Notes: generated by a model not told the origin, from the letters alone. A DNA stretch of 64,000 bases from Gnetum montanum (GCA_015680685.1 MNCI01033492.1:30856-94855), one strand, 5' to 3'. Numbered from the stretch's first letter, positions 1 through 10,411 are shown. Numbers and translations: made by a program.

Positions 1-539
1 AAGCATATATAAGTTTCTATAAATATTTTTATATGTACTAGAGGAAGTATGAATTAGTCCAAATGTATAGCATATAAGGTAGCAAATTTTTCCTTATTTG
101 ACAAGAATACTATTAACCCAAAGATTAAAGCTAATGTTGACAAGAAACTTATAGCTAATGGTAAAAATTTTCAAATAAGATTAACATTAAGCAAAGAGGT
201 AAAGATCATCTAAAAGTTGTGCAACTATTTTTTTTATGGTAAATCTTGCTTTGATATTAAACTACAACTCTCTACCTCAAATTATTTTGCTATTTTAAGT
301 TCAAGCATAGATGTTGAAGGCCATGTAAATATTATTAGGACTAAGACCTTCATTCTTACTAACAATTAATTTTCTTCACTTGATTTTTCAAAGTATGAAT
401 TGTAAGGTTGTATCCTTGAGTAGACATTCCTAAAATTGGAATGTTTTTTAGATTTTCTACTCAGTGTTAAGCATGTGATGTAATCTAAATTTCTTTTTTT
501 ATTATCAATAATTTTTTAAGGGTCTGACACTCCCTATAT
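1..539. other. AT-rich stretch without recognised feature
   Basis: No ORF of useful length, no recognisable coding relic, no LTR end and no RNA gene can be seen here on either strand. Base composition is AT-rich, as expected for intergenic plant DNA. Confidence 0.6.
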
Positions 540-868
540 AACCATGATAGACAAACTTCAGGTGAAGGTGTTGGAAGGGAGAGCAACAAAAGGTCTGGTG
601 TGGAATAGTGCTAAAAGGGAGAGCAACAAGAGGTCTTGTGTGAAATCAAAGAGTCAAGACTAGTGGTAGATAGGGAATAGATGCGGTACATAACCATGAT
701 AGACAAACTTCAAGTGAAGGTGCTGGAAGGGAGAGCAACAAAAGGTCGTGTGTGGAATCAAACACTCAAGAGTGGTGGTGGATAGGAAATAGTGCTAGAA
801 GGGAGAGCAACAAGAGGTCTTGTGTGGAATCAAAGGCTCAAGAGTGGTGGTGGATAGGGAATAGACAT
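540..868. repeat. Tandem repeat, about 72-bp units
   Basis: The phrase ATAACCATGATAGACAAAC starts two copies, near 538 and 690. Inside the second copy a 72-bp unit holding GGGAGAGCAACAA, TGTGTGGAATCAAA and AGAGTGGTGGTGGATAGG is present twice, near 719-790 and 791-862. The first copy is the same structure with one internal segment missing. A short open frame across the repeat (752-946) follows from the repeat and has no sign of being a gene. Confidence 0.8.
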
Positions 869-946
869 GGTATCAAACACCAAGCCAAAAAAATATATTT
901 TTTGAACAATATTTACCATAGTCAAATTACTAACTTTATAATTTAG

Positions 947-1030
947 CATTGCCCACAAGAATTGAACTCATAACTTGAGAGATTTCCAAATTAGGAGTCT
1001 CCACTAATTTGTTAATTTATACCTCATTGT
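947..1030 (-). repeat. tRNA-like SINE relic
   Basis: Read on the minus strand, this stretch has an A-box-like string (AAATTAGTGGAGAC, plus positions 998-1010) followed about 30 bases later by a B-box-like string (GAGTTCAATTC, plus 959-969). This is the layout of an internal RNA polymerase III promoter. The same outer and inner sequence (TTAGCATT at one end, ACCTCATT at the other, TTGAAC.CAT.AC inside) recurs at 9062-9143, which supports one dispersed family. It does not fold as a functional tRNA as far as I can judge. A target duplication was not identified. Confidence 0.45.
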
Positions 1031-1572
1031 ATAATTTTTTATTTGTTAATTTATGTTTTATACTATGTTTTATATTAATGTAACTTGTATGTCCTTTTCA
1101 AACATTTAACATAATTTCATAATAATTAATATTATGAACTTAAAAAGAAAACATTTTCATATATTAAAGTGACGTTAACGTGCTTATTTCTCAACTGGGA
1201 AACATGACTTCAATCCTACGGGCAGCCACTCTGAAAAAAACAGCTAAGAAGGATGAGCATAGAGTCACAGGTAATGATCCTTATTAATCTACTGCCATGC
1301 AGAGAACAAATAAATACATCTTGCCCAATACACTTGCACCATGCCCAAACCGTTACACAAGAAAGGTTTGATATCATACCGAGGAAACTTGTTGGAAGTT
1401 AAAGGTCAACACGGATAAATGAAAGTAACTGTATTAAAACAGAGTGACCAAAAAATCACTAGAATCAAACAATTTTACTAAATTTGAAAGAAGTGCTTAA
1501 AAAAACTGTCTATGGGAACGGGCACGCACACTAATATCAAGATCCGTGATTTACATTCCTTTGATAGAACAG

Positions 1573-1830
1573 CTAACACACGATAAGCCTTTGATAAATT
1601 TTTTGTGTGTGCATCACAGGCACGAGATGTATCCATATAGGTATGTAGCTGCAAATTCCATCCCTGATCATCTGATTAGCAGAAGCTGCAGAGGTTGTGC
1701 AGGTTTTGCAGAGTTGAATTGAAAATACACGATTTCCATGGTTACCGGTTGTAACTGCAATTCCATACAGAACAACGAAGGCATATGGACATACACAAGA
1801 TTTGTCTCCAAGACCACCTGGAATTTTCAT
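1573..1830 (-). CDS. Unidentified 85-codon ORF
   Basis: An open frame of 85 codons reads on the minus strand. It is cysteine-bearing (CVCPY near residue 12, CKTC near residue 41) with a hydrophobic patch around residues 17-27. I recognise no family. The frame is closed by a stop 12 codons upstream of the ATG, and a CATCAG just upstream could be a splice acceptor of a last exon, but no partner exon is visible. The surroundings are slightly richer in GC than the flanks. It may be chance, a terminal exon, or part of a repeat. Confidence 0.2.
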   Translation of the reverse strand: MKIPGGLGDKSCVCPYAFVVLYGIAVTTGNHGNRVFSIQLCKTCTTSAASANQMIRDGICSYIPIWIHLVPVMHTQKIYQRLIVC

Positions 1831-2202
1831 TTTACATGCTGATGTAGAATTATGCTTTGTACTTCACAATTACATTGCCAAATATTACGAGGAGATATTT
1901 CTGAATGCTGAATCTGATACCTTGATTTAGCGCTGAGAGCAACAAGGATGGATAGACTGGATGTGTTTTTCAACATTTACGGTTTGTTATGTTTGAATGT
2001 TTTATACTTTCATTCTTCTTTGATTCTGTCAATGAAAATGAAATCAAATCTGATACAAATGAAACTGAAACTGAATTTTATTATGTCCGCAGAGATCCAA
2101 AAGGATCTATTGAGCATGAGCTTTAAAGATATCATTTACAAAGTTGCTAAGTGTTGTTGGCTGCATCTTAAATAACTCAACAAGGTTATCATCTGTGATA
2201 CT

Positions 2203-3983
2203 TCATTTTCTTTGAATATCTTCCATATATTGACATTGGAGAAAAATATGACTTTCAACTTCAATGGTATTACTTTTACAGAGTTTGCAAATTCTTTCTT
2301 CATGTGGGATTTTGTTCTCTCTACCTATCTCAATTCTAAAATAGTCAGATCCTAGCCTTGCTCTGCTAATTTGAATGCAAAATTGGAAAGGAATATTAGC
2401 TCTCAGGTAAGTGATCTGTGTAGAGATACCTCCTCTAATATTATCCAAGTAAAAATTTTTCTTCCTTCAGTATCATTTCACAATTTATGCAGGGCTATGC
2501 TTTTACCAATTCTTCAACATTGTTCAGGGTTGCAATGAAAAATAGTTTCTGGATTATTTCATTGTCTAAGCTACATCTTTCCCTACTGGAACCATCTTTT
2601 GTCTCAGGATACATACAAACCTTTTTTTAAAAAATTTATCATCACTGCTATAAAGTAGGCAATGTGTACAAGCTACAAATTGACAGATATCTTCAATCTC
2701 TAGGGGCATCAAATCAGCTTCTAATAGCATAATATCATATTGTGTTTGTGGCTTTACCATAAACTTATCCAGTAAAAATCATTTCTACACATTTTCTAGT
2801 TGTCTCCAATATTTACTTGCTATACCACGACCCCAAGACTCCGGACTTCACAACTTCAAGAATAACAACAATGCAAAATAACTGTCTATGTTTCCCAAGA
2901 TGAAATACACTCTTTCTTGCAAGTGTTTCTAAGCCAAAACATGGATTTCATCCCACTTGCCACTCTTTGAGAGACACATTTATCCCATCTATAGTTATTA
3001 GAACATTCAAGGCCTAAATATTTATATGTTGAAACTATTTCAACCACTGCATTCCAACCTAAAAATTAAAATTCATATTTCAAATTCTACAGGCCATAAC
3101 TTTGGTTTTGTGTATGTTTATTTGCATTCTAAAATAAGAACAAAATTTTTCTGAAATTTTCAACATACATTGTAAGCCTTCCACTGATTTGGAAATTAAT
3201 GCGATATCTTCTGCAAAAAGTAGAATGTTAACATGGTTATTATTTAAAAAGAATAAATATCTACCATGAATCTCTTGCATCCACACCTCCAATTCATCAA
3301 TGAAAATTCCAAATAGAGTTGGGAAAAGAGGACATCCCTACTTAACACCAATAATACTATGTAGTATAGCATTATCATTAGAATTACTATCTTGTAGCTC
3401 CATATATACTTTCTTGTGAAGAATTTGAATTGCTGACAATAAATCTAGTGGAATTCCAAGATTTGGTAATCTCTACCATAGTTTACTTCAAGTGATTGAA
3501 TCATAAGCTATGGAAAAATCAACAAAGCAAATGAAAATTTGTTTACTTGAATCTTTAGCTTCATCAATCAGATGCTTAAGAGTAAGCAGATAAGTGACTT
3601 CGCTTGAAACCTGCTTGTGAGATGAGATATATTTCTTCTGTCCATATTCCAAGTTTCTCTTCATTAACAGTACCCAAGAGTTTCCCAAAGATGCTGTTGG
3701 ATGGTAATCATTCTATAATTATTAAAATTAGACTTGCTTCATTTTTAAAATAGTATAATGGCTTTGGTGCACCATTCCTTTTCAAGCTTAAATTCTAATG
3801 CATGATTAAGTTGCTTCCAAACTACTTCCAATATGAGTAGACCTCCCCAATTTAGCATCTCTGCATATAAACCTTGGGCATCTATGGCTTTATTTGACAC
3901 TAGTTTGTTTATTTTTGCTAAAGTCTCTTCTAATGATAAATGTAGACAAATATTGCTAAAGTCTCTTCTTTTTGTATACAAGT
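2203..3983 (-). pseudogene. LINE (non-LTR retrotransposon) ORF2 reverse transcriptase, broken
   Basis: Fragments of one reverse transcriptase read in order on the minus strand. At 3981-3745 is an N-terminal RT stretch with SLEETLAKI and AEMLNWGG. At 3688-3488 is motif A, FVDFSIAYDS, in the place of the usual FVDFxKAYDS. At 3292-3080 is the catalytic strand as LLFAEDIALIS, where functional LINEs have an F/YADD core, so the second catalytic position is changed. At 2448-2203 is the C-terminal zinc-binding module with RIEIGRE, EERICKLC, a VESH histidine and FLQCQY. Stops and frameshifts separate the pieces. The upstream endonuclease half would lie in the N run beginning at 3984 or is absent. The order and motifs fit a plant L1-type element. 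This is a dead copy. Confidence 0.85.
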
Positions 3984-4890
3984 NNNNNNNNNNNNNNNNN
4001 NNNNNNNNNNNNNNNNNNNNNNNNNNNNNNNNNNNNNNNNNNNNNNNNNNNNNNNNNNNNNNNNNNNNNNNNNNNNNNNNNNNNNNNNNNNNNNNNNNNN
4101 NNNNNNNNNNNNNNNNNNNNNNNNNNNNNNNNNNNNNNNNNNNNNNNNNNNNNNNNNNNNNNNNNNNNNNNNNNNNNNNNNNNNNNNNNNNNNNNNNNNN
4201 NNNNNNNNNNNNNNNNNNNNNNNNNNNNNNNNNNNNNNNNNNNNNNNNNNNNNNNNNNNNNNNNNNNNNNNNNNNNNNNNNNNNNNNNNNNNNNNNNNNN
4301 NNNNNNNNNNNNNNNNNNNNNNNNNNNNNNNNNNNNNNNNNNNNNNNNNNNNNNNNNNNNNNNNNNNNNNNNNNNNNNNNNNNNNNNNNNNNNNNNNNNN
4401 NNNNNNNNNNNNNNNNNNNNNNNNNNNNNNNNNNNNNNNNNNNNNNNNNNNNNNNNNNNNNNNNNNNNNNNNNNNNNNNNNNNNNNNNNNNNNNNNNNNN
4501 NNNNNNNNNNNNNNNNNNNNNNNNNNNNNNNNNNNNNNNNNNNNNNNNNNNNNNNNNNNNNNNNNNNNNNNNNNNNNNNNNNNNNNNNNNNNNNNNNNNN
4601 NNNNNNNNNNNNNNNNNNNNNNNNNNNNNNNNNNNNNNNNNNNNNNNNNNNNNNNNNNNNNNNNNNNNNNNNNNNNNNNNNNNNNNNNNNNNNNNNNNNN
4701 NNNNNNNNNNNNNNNNNNNNNNNNNNNNNNNNNNNNNNNNNNNNNNNNNNNNNNNNNNNNNNNNNNNNNNNNNNNNNNNNNNNNNNNNNNNNNNNNNNNN
4801 NNNNNNNNNNNNNNNNNNNNNNNNNNNNNNNNNNNNNNNNNNNNNNNNNNNNNNNNNNNNNNNNNNNNNNNNNNNNNNNNNNNNNNNNNN
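3984..4890. other. Assembly gap (907 N)
   Basis: A continuous run of N interrupts the LINE relic. Apparent open frames that run through it are artefacts. The true size is unknown. Confidence 0.98.
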
Positions 4891-6029
4891 TGAAAATTAA
4901 ATCAAAATCAAAAGATGTTACATCTGATACTAATATTATTACTGCATTGCTTTCCTGTTTATAAACACTCTCTTCTGCATCTTAGATACGGTGCAATTAT
5001 TGGGCCTATCATTTGGAGTAATGGTAAGCTGTTACTTTCTGAAGTAATAAGATCTAATTTCAAGCTTAAGCACAACCACTTAGAAAAAAAGTAAAAAAAA
5101 GGTAATAAGACCTACTTAACAGAGCATTGAACCTCCATGTAATAATGACCCTTGGATAGGCTACAATTATTTGACATGTAAATTTTACCTCTATTTTACA
5201 TGTAAAATTTACCTTGCTGGTGCCTTTGCTTTTCCCCTCCTATATTTTACATTTTTATGATGTTTTATGAAGTTTGGCTGAATCACTGGCCAAAAGCAAT
5301 GTAATTCTTTAGCAAACAGCAATGAAACAGGGGATTTGAAGCTCTGGGGGCAGTACAGTCATACCGGTTTTTGTTTTTTTTTTTAAGAAAAAAAACTTTA
5401 AACTTGTTCTGCCTTTTTTGTAAGTGTGTGAAAAACAAAACTCGCATGCACCAAGTAATGAATTATGCTCAATAAGTTTTTCTGCTTTAATATGTTCTTT
5501 GCATTCATTTTTGAATTCCTGAACTTTATAGTCTGTCCTTAGAAAGTTTGTCGTTTTTATTGTATTACACAGAATTGCAAAATTGATGAAAATCTTATTC
5601 TTAGATTTGTAACTTTTGGATCACGATGATCATAAAATTTTTAGGCTTATTTGTTTTCTACCATTTTAGGAAGTTCTCTGCCACTGAAAATTAAAAGTAA
5701 AGTGTCATCAGGGAAATCGTTAAATCACTTTATAATATATTTGTTATACATCAGAACCTTTTATTTTAAATAAAACAGGGTTTTAAAAACTGAAAAACAA
5801 TTCGTATAATACTGCAATAATCCAACGTTTATCGATATGATGAGTTATCTTTCTAATCTCTTCTGAACTTGAAACATTAATCAGACTTTTTCATCATTCA
5901 TACATTCCATATTGGGTTTCCGAAACATGAACTGTGAAGAAGTTATAATGCATAACGAGAAATCCATAACATTTAACAAGTTATCTGGTTATGGTTTCCC
6001 AGCCCCACAACATTTAACTTCCCCCAACC
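4891..6029. other. AT-rich intergenic stretch
   Basis: No coding relic can be recognised. The first 50 bases after the N run (AATTAAATCAAAATC and ATCTGATAC) weakly resemble 2035-2065 at the 3' side of the LINE, so a second LINE tail is possible. This stretch lies downstream of the receptor gene on its coding strand. A TTTATT/AATAAA-rich spot near 5758-5775 could supply a polyadenylation signal, but it is more than 500 bases from the stop codon. Confidence 0.4.
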
Positions 6030-6217
6030 CCACAACATTTAACAAAGTTCCTAGCTGGTAGCTATAAGCCTATAACGGTAGTCGTAACTGGAAATAACAA
6101 CATTTTCCATACCTTTACATATAGCCATATCATCCACAACATTTAACAAAGTCCATAGCGGATAGCCATAACCGAAATAATAACATTTTCATACCCTTTA
6201 CATATAGCCATATCATT
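6030..6217. repeat. 104-bp tandem duplication downstream of the receptor gene
   Basis: A unit beginning CCACAACATTTAACAAAGT starts at 6030 and again at 6134, and both copies run into ACATATAGCCATATCAT. The second copy is slightly shorter and has several base changes. Two extra ACAACATTTAAC strings lie just before it. The array sits about 80 bases beyond the stop codon of the receptor gene, probably in or next to its 3' untranslated region. Confidence 0.8.
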
Positions 6218-6297
6218 ATCATTTTAGCCCTGTATGAACAGAATAACTTACCCTGTCAAATATAGCCACACATAATGAAAACTTCCAGAAAGAGGCA

Positions 6298-8661
6298 CTA
6301 GATTCCCAAATAACCAAAGAACTTCTGGAAAGGATCCCACAGAAAGTAAAGAGCCCATGTCCCTCCAAATGAAAGCCCAAAGCCTAAGCCAACTGCAACT
6401 ATTGAAATCTTCTCTTCCACTTTGTCAAACCATGCCTTCACATGATCTTTCTCAGTATTTTGATTTTCCCCACCTCTGGGCTGCACTTCATCTGTGCACT
6501 TATGCTGTGGAGAGTAGCCACAAAGACCTTTGTTCCCTTGGTAAGAACTTTCGTCAAAGGTGGAGAATTGATTCTCAGTAGGTGTCCTTCCACAGAGCAG
6601 ATTATTGGATACATTAAAGGAACTCAAGAATGTTAAATCGGTCAGCTTTGAAGGAATGCCCCCATTTAATCGATTGGAGCTTAAGTCCAGCTCTTCCAGA
6701 GAAGTCACGTTTGAGATGCTTGATGGTATGCTCCCTTCCAATCTGTTGTGGGATAGATTAAGTAATCTTAACCCATTCAACATTCCAATAAATCTTGGAA
6801 TTTGTCCTGTCAAATTATTTCCAGAGAGATCAATATCACGGTTACCCATGGGCATTTCTTTCCTGAAAACTTCAAACCCTTTTTCCACCAGCATAACATC
6901 TGCTCTAGGTAGATTTCCTTCGTCTTCAGTTTGGAGGAATCCTGCCAGTTTTACAAAGCTGCTAGGTATGCTGCCTTGGAATTTGTTATTTGATAAATCT
7001 AAGATTTCCAAATCTGACAAGTTTGGTATCCAATCTGGGATGAATCCCTCCAGATTGTTGCAACCCAAGTTCAATATTCTCATGTGATGCATTGTACTAA
7101 TGTAATCAGGCAAGGGACCTGATAATTTGTTGTTTCTGAAATCTAAGAGCTCAAGGCTAGTACAGGAGGACAACAACTTGGGTAGAGGACCTGAAAAATT
7201 ATTAGAATGAGCAGAAATTTCTCGCACTAAAGATGGTATAGAAGCATTTGGCAGCCAAGTGAAGAAATTGTCGAACAATTTTAACTCTTGCAAATTTCCT
7301 AAGTTTGCAAGGTTAGGAATGTTTCCCTTGAAAGCATTTGAGGACAAATCTAGATATTCAAGGGAACAAAGATCTGGGATTATATTAGCAATATTTCCTT
7401 GAAGTTTGTTACCTGGAATAGCCAAATACTGCAGCCGTGTCATGTTGGCTACGCACTGGGGAATTTCACCACCGACTTCTGTGTTTTCTAAGTGAATTCG
7501 AACCAGTTGAGTCAAGCTGCATATCTCTTTGGGTATGCCGCCTGCACCTTCAACTTTCCCATCCAATCCAAAAGAAGACAGTGACTGTAAGGAACCTATT
7601 TCTGGTGGTATTTTACCACTGAAATTGCTTACAGCGATGCCCAATTCCTGCAATCTGGTGAACTTCCATATCTTTGGTTGTCGCAAATTCACAGTGAGCT
7701 TGCTGCCAAACACATAAAGCCTTGACAGCATAGTGAGGTTTTCAAACTCACCTGGTAAAGTGCCCACCAGATTATCTCCTGCTATGTAAACCGCACTTAA
7801 TTCACTGAGCTTCCCCAGTTCTGGCGGGATATTGCCAGTGAAGTTGTCATTTTCTCCTCCTCCTATCGCCAGCATCTGAAGATTGGAGAGATTGCCCAAG
7901 GAGGAGGGAATGCTTCCTGAAAAGTTATTGCAGCCCAAATCTAAATTCTGAAGATGCGAGAGTTCTCCCAGGAATGAGGGGATGCTACCTGAGAAGCTGT
8001 TGCGGCCCAAATACAAATTCTGAAGGTGGGAGAGCCTGCTGAAGAAAGAGGGAATGGCACCTGAGAAGCCGTTGTAGCTCAAATCTAAATCCTGAAGCAG
8101 ACCCCATTTTTGCATACACTGAGGAAGCTCTCCCTCCAATTTGTTGCGGGGAAGACGCAGATGCTGCAGTGATGTGAGATTAGTTAACCAGCAGGGAAGC
8201 TGACCCGAGAAGCCGTATCCATCCAAAGATACATCTACCAAAGAATTGCATCTTGCCAGACAAGCAGGAAGCTCAGCAGCGAAGTTATTGGCAAAACGGA
8301 GACTCAGAGTTTGGAGAGAGGTGAGATTGCAGAGAGATGCAGAGATGTTTCCTTCCAATATTGTGTCCCGAGAGAGATCCAAAGATATAACAGTAGTGGA
8401 ATGAGGAGGAGAAGAGCATGTGACACCTTTCCAAGAATTGCAGAGATTGTGAGAGTTTTGGCGAGTCCAGCTGGACAGAGATCCTGGCAGATCGTCCGTT
8501 ATTTTGGATTTGAATGCAAGCAGTGCCTCAACTTCTTTCTCCTTGTGCTTGGCAGGAAGGCTACTTCCACATGAAACACCGCACAAAAACAAAAACACAA
8601 ACACAAACTCAAATACAAACAGAGCAGACGCCTTCATCATCGTGCTTGCTCTCTCAAACAA
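6298..8661 (-). CDS. Leucine-rich-repeat receptor-like protein (LRR-RLP)
   Basis: An unbroken 787-codon frame without introns. Residues 1-31 form a signal peptide; Met8 or Met9 would serve equally well as start because the hydrophobic core begins after them. Residues 41-82 are the LRR N-terminal cap (LLAFKSKI, LSSW, paired C74 and C82). About 20 extracellular LRRs of the plant LxxLxLxxNxxxGxIP type fill 90-571. A 36-residue island (572-607, holding VEKGFEVF) follows, then four more LRRs (608-698), a C-terminal cap (GNKGLCG, C714 and C722), an acidic juxtamembrane stretch (723-750), one membrane helix (752-774) with GxxxG spacing, and a 13-residue tail. There is no kinase. This is the RLP architecture of cell-surface receptors, known in plants for immune recognition or development and usually signalling through SOBIR1/BAK1-type co-receptors. 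The ligand is unknown. Many NxS/T sites suggest glycosylation. Confidence 0.93.
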   Translation of the reverse strand: MFERASTMMKASALFVFEFVFVFLFLCGVSCGSSLPAKHKEKEVEALLAFKSKITDDLPGSLSSWTRQNSHNLCNSWKGVTCSSPPHSTTVISLDLSRDTILEGNISASLCNLTSLQTLSLRFANNFAAELPACLARCNSLVDVSLDGYGFSGQLPCWLTNLTSLQHLRLPRNKLEGELPQCMQKWGLLQDLDLSYNGFSGAIPSFFSRLSHLQNLYLGRNSFSGSIPSFLGELSHLQNLDLGCNNFSGSIPSSLGNLSNLQMLAIGGGENDNFTGNIPPELGKLSELSAVYIAGDNLVGTLPGEFENLTMLSRLYVFGSKLTVNLRQPKIWKFTRLQELGIAVSNFSGKIPPEIGSLQSLSSFGLDGKVEGAGGIPKEICSLTQLVRIHLENTEVGGEIPQCVANMTRLQYLAIPGNKLQGNIANIIPDLCSLEYLDLSSNAFKGNIPNLANLGNLQELKLFDNFFTWLPNASIPSLVREISAHSNNFSGPLPKLLSSCTSLELLDFRNNKLSGPLPDYISTMHHMRILNLGCNNLEGFIPDWIPNLSDLEILDLSNNKFQGSIPSSFVKLAGFLQTEDEGNLPRADVMLVEKGFEVFRKEMPMGNRDIDLSGNNLTGQIPRFIGMLNGLRLLNLSHNRLEGSIPSSISNVTSLEELDLSSNRLNGGIPSKLTDLTFLSSFNVSNNLLCGRTPTENQFSTFDESSYQGNKGLCGYSPQHKCTDEVQPRGGENQNTEKDHVKAWFDKVEEKISIVAVGLGFGLSFGGTWALYFLWDPFQKFFGYLGI

Positions 8662-8765
8662 CCTTGGTTTGCCTTGATTCAGTGATTACTGAGTACATTT
8701 AATTCTCCGTTTGTGCGTGGCAAATGCGTGGCGTAGACATTTGAGTCTGTTTAATTCTTGCGATT

Positions 8766-8800
8766 GTCAAGGTCAAAGGATAAGGCAAAGGTCAAGGTCA
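8766..8800 (-). promoter_or_regulatory. W-box cluster upstream of the LRR-RLP gene
   Basis: On the gene's strand, two TTGACC elements (8771-8776 and 8790-8795) and two further TGAC cores (8766-8770 and 8796-8800) lie within 35 bases, 105-140 bases before the ATG. Another TTGAC core is near 8910. TTGAC[C/T] is the established WRKY-factor binding site, common in promoters of defence-induced genes. No convincing TATA box was found between the cluster and the ATG, so the transcription start is uncertain. Confidence 0.5.
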
Positions 8801-8950
8801 GCAACCCCGCGTGTAAAAAGATAAAAGGGAAAGTTGCAGGGATGGCATGGGAAGATTCAAAAACAGCGTCACGTTGGTGGTTAGGGAATTCAGTCACAGA
8901 CCACGGTAACGTCAACCTCAATCTAATGTAGTCTAATCCGAACTCTATAA

Positions 8951-9048
8951 TTATTAGTCTAATCAGAGTATTAGAACTTTATATACATGTTCCTAATTAT
9001 TATTAGTCTAATCAGAGTATTAGAACTTTATATACATGTTCCTAATTA
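8951..9048. repeat. Exact 49-bp tandem duplication
   Basis: The unit starting TTATTAGTCTAATCAGAG occurs at 8951-8999 and is repeated without visible change at 9000-9048. Confidence 0.95.
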
Positions 9049-9061
9049 GAAGTTTATATAA

Positions 9062-9143
9062 CTTAGCATTTCTTGCTTTAATTGAACCCATGACCTATAT
9101 AGCTTCCAAGCCAAAGGTCTTACCACTAAGCTAACACCTCATT
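9062..9143 (-). repeat. tRNA-like SINE relic, second copy
   Basis: On the minus strand the sequence reads TTAGCTTAGTGGTAAG (A-box-like, plus 9119-9134), then about 30 bases on GGGTTCAATTA (B-box-like, plus 9080-9089). Both are close to tRNA promoter boxes. The ends (TTAGCATT and ACCTCATT) match those of the relic at 947-1030. This copy keeps a better A box than the first. No tail repeat or target duplication was established. Confidence 0.5.
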
Positions 9144-9148
9144 ATTAA

Positions 9149-10007
9149 GCATCAAATTTGAAAAGCACATTGTATTTATTATGTGAGTGGTGATTTTTAA
9201 TGCATCCTTCCTAGGTCTCTTTTAATGATTGTATAAACAATTAAAAAAATATGAATTATTTTTAAAGATATTTTGCATTAATATAAAGTCAATCTTAGGG
9301 CCTCATCTCTACATGGTCTTCACCATTGAGAGTCTTAATAGGAAAATATATGAATTGAACTATGAAGAGAAGTATTAATTTTAATATTTTAAATTTATTT
9401 TAAAAATCACTCTATTTTACAATTTCTCATTTCTTGCCAAAAAAAATTTATTTTAAAGACGAAGTGTAATTTTTGTGTTTGAGCTTTCATTTGCAAGGTA
9501 CTTCTCAAAATATCATAGAGGACAAGATGTAGGGTATGATCAACATTTAATAGAAATTGGAACTCCTCCATATAGAAAATATAATAACTAACTCCAAAAA
9601 GTCTTGACAAATGACCATTTGGTCATGATTGGGAGAAAAAAAAAATTGTGAATATGAGACCTCTAGCTTCATCCCTATGGGTTGGAGATCTACCTATGAA
9701 AGAATCCAAAATCAATTAGTGCATAACAATACAGATAAGCTCACATTAACAATACAGATGAGTTGACATTAACCAGTCCGATTGAAATCTATTTTTTAAA
9801 AAAATTTCAATGTTTTGATAGATTTTCACATTTTCATATAGAGTTTTTGAAAGACCTTTAAATGACAATGCAACTCATAGCTTTCTTGAATATTTTTGTC
9901 GGGATGGTACAGGATATTACTGTGTTACAAGTTTAGTTTTTTTTGGGGAGATGCTACTTTAGAGCTATCCAATTTTGCAACACACTCATTCCGAACCCAT
10001 CACACTC
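9149..10007. other. AT-rich intergenic stretch
   Basis: Nothing recognisable as a gene or element. The short minus-strand frame at 9407-9610 has no family resemblance that I can see. Confidence 0.5.
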
Positions 10008-10073
10008 TTCCGTTAGTCATAGATCCACGTATTACTTATCTTCCGTTAGTCATAGATCCACGTATTACTTATC
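10008..10073. repeat. Exact 33-bp tandem duplication
   Basis: The unit TTCCGTTAGTCATAGATCCA plus 13 bases is at 10008-10040 and again at 10041-10073, with no difference visible. Confidence 0.95.
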
Positions 10074-10263
10074 CACATTCTGGCAATGCACCCTCCCACT
10101 CGGCACGGTCAAGGTTAAAATGCAGAGTTCTATCGTCCTCATCGTTAGTATTTGTCCCTTTTACAGTGCCTTTGTTGAACCGAGGGGATCGTCACAGGTG
10201 TGGGAAGACATTATACGGAAATGCTTTAACAAACAAGTTTCATAAAACATTTTTTGGTTTTAA

Positions 10264-10345
10264 TAAATGGGCAGAAATAGGAGTCGTAGACAGTGACGCC
10301 CTATTAAATGGGCAGAAATAGGAGTCGTAGACAGTGACGCCGTAT
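10264..10345. repeat. Near-exact 41-bp tandem duplication
   Basis: The unit TAAATGGGCAGAAATAGGAG plus 21 bases is at 10264-10304 and again at 10305-10345. Only one base near the end differs (GCCCTAT versus GCCGTAT). Confidence 0.95.
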
Positions 10346-10411
10346 TACAAACATATAATTATGTTATTGGTAAACAATTCATTTGTACCTGGTAAACTTA
10401 AAATTGAACTA

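Noticed and set aside
947-1030. Functional tRNA gene
   Set aside because: Box-like strings are present, but the stems of a cloverleaf are not convincing and the boxes deviate.
1573-1830. Thaumatin or other cysteine-rich protein gene
   Set aside because: Cysteine spacing does not fit a family that I can name with confidence, so it was left unidentified.
3833-4964. Two long plus-strand open frames of 330-355 codons
   Set aside because: They consist almost wholly of N and only bridge the assembly gap.
6357-8702. Several plus-strand frames of 60-160 codons across the receptor gene
   Set aside because: They are antisense shadows of the LRR coding sequence and have no features of their own.
9896-10321. 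Plus-strand frame of 141 codons
   Set aside because: It spans the exact tandem duplications, which repeat its peptide, and has no recognisable domain.
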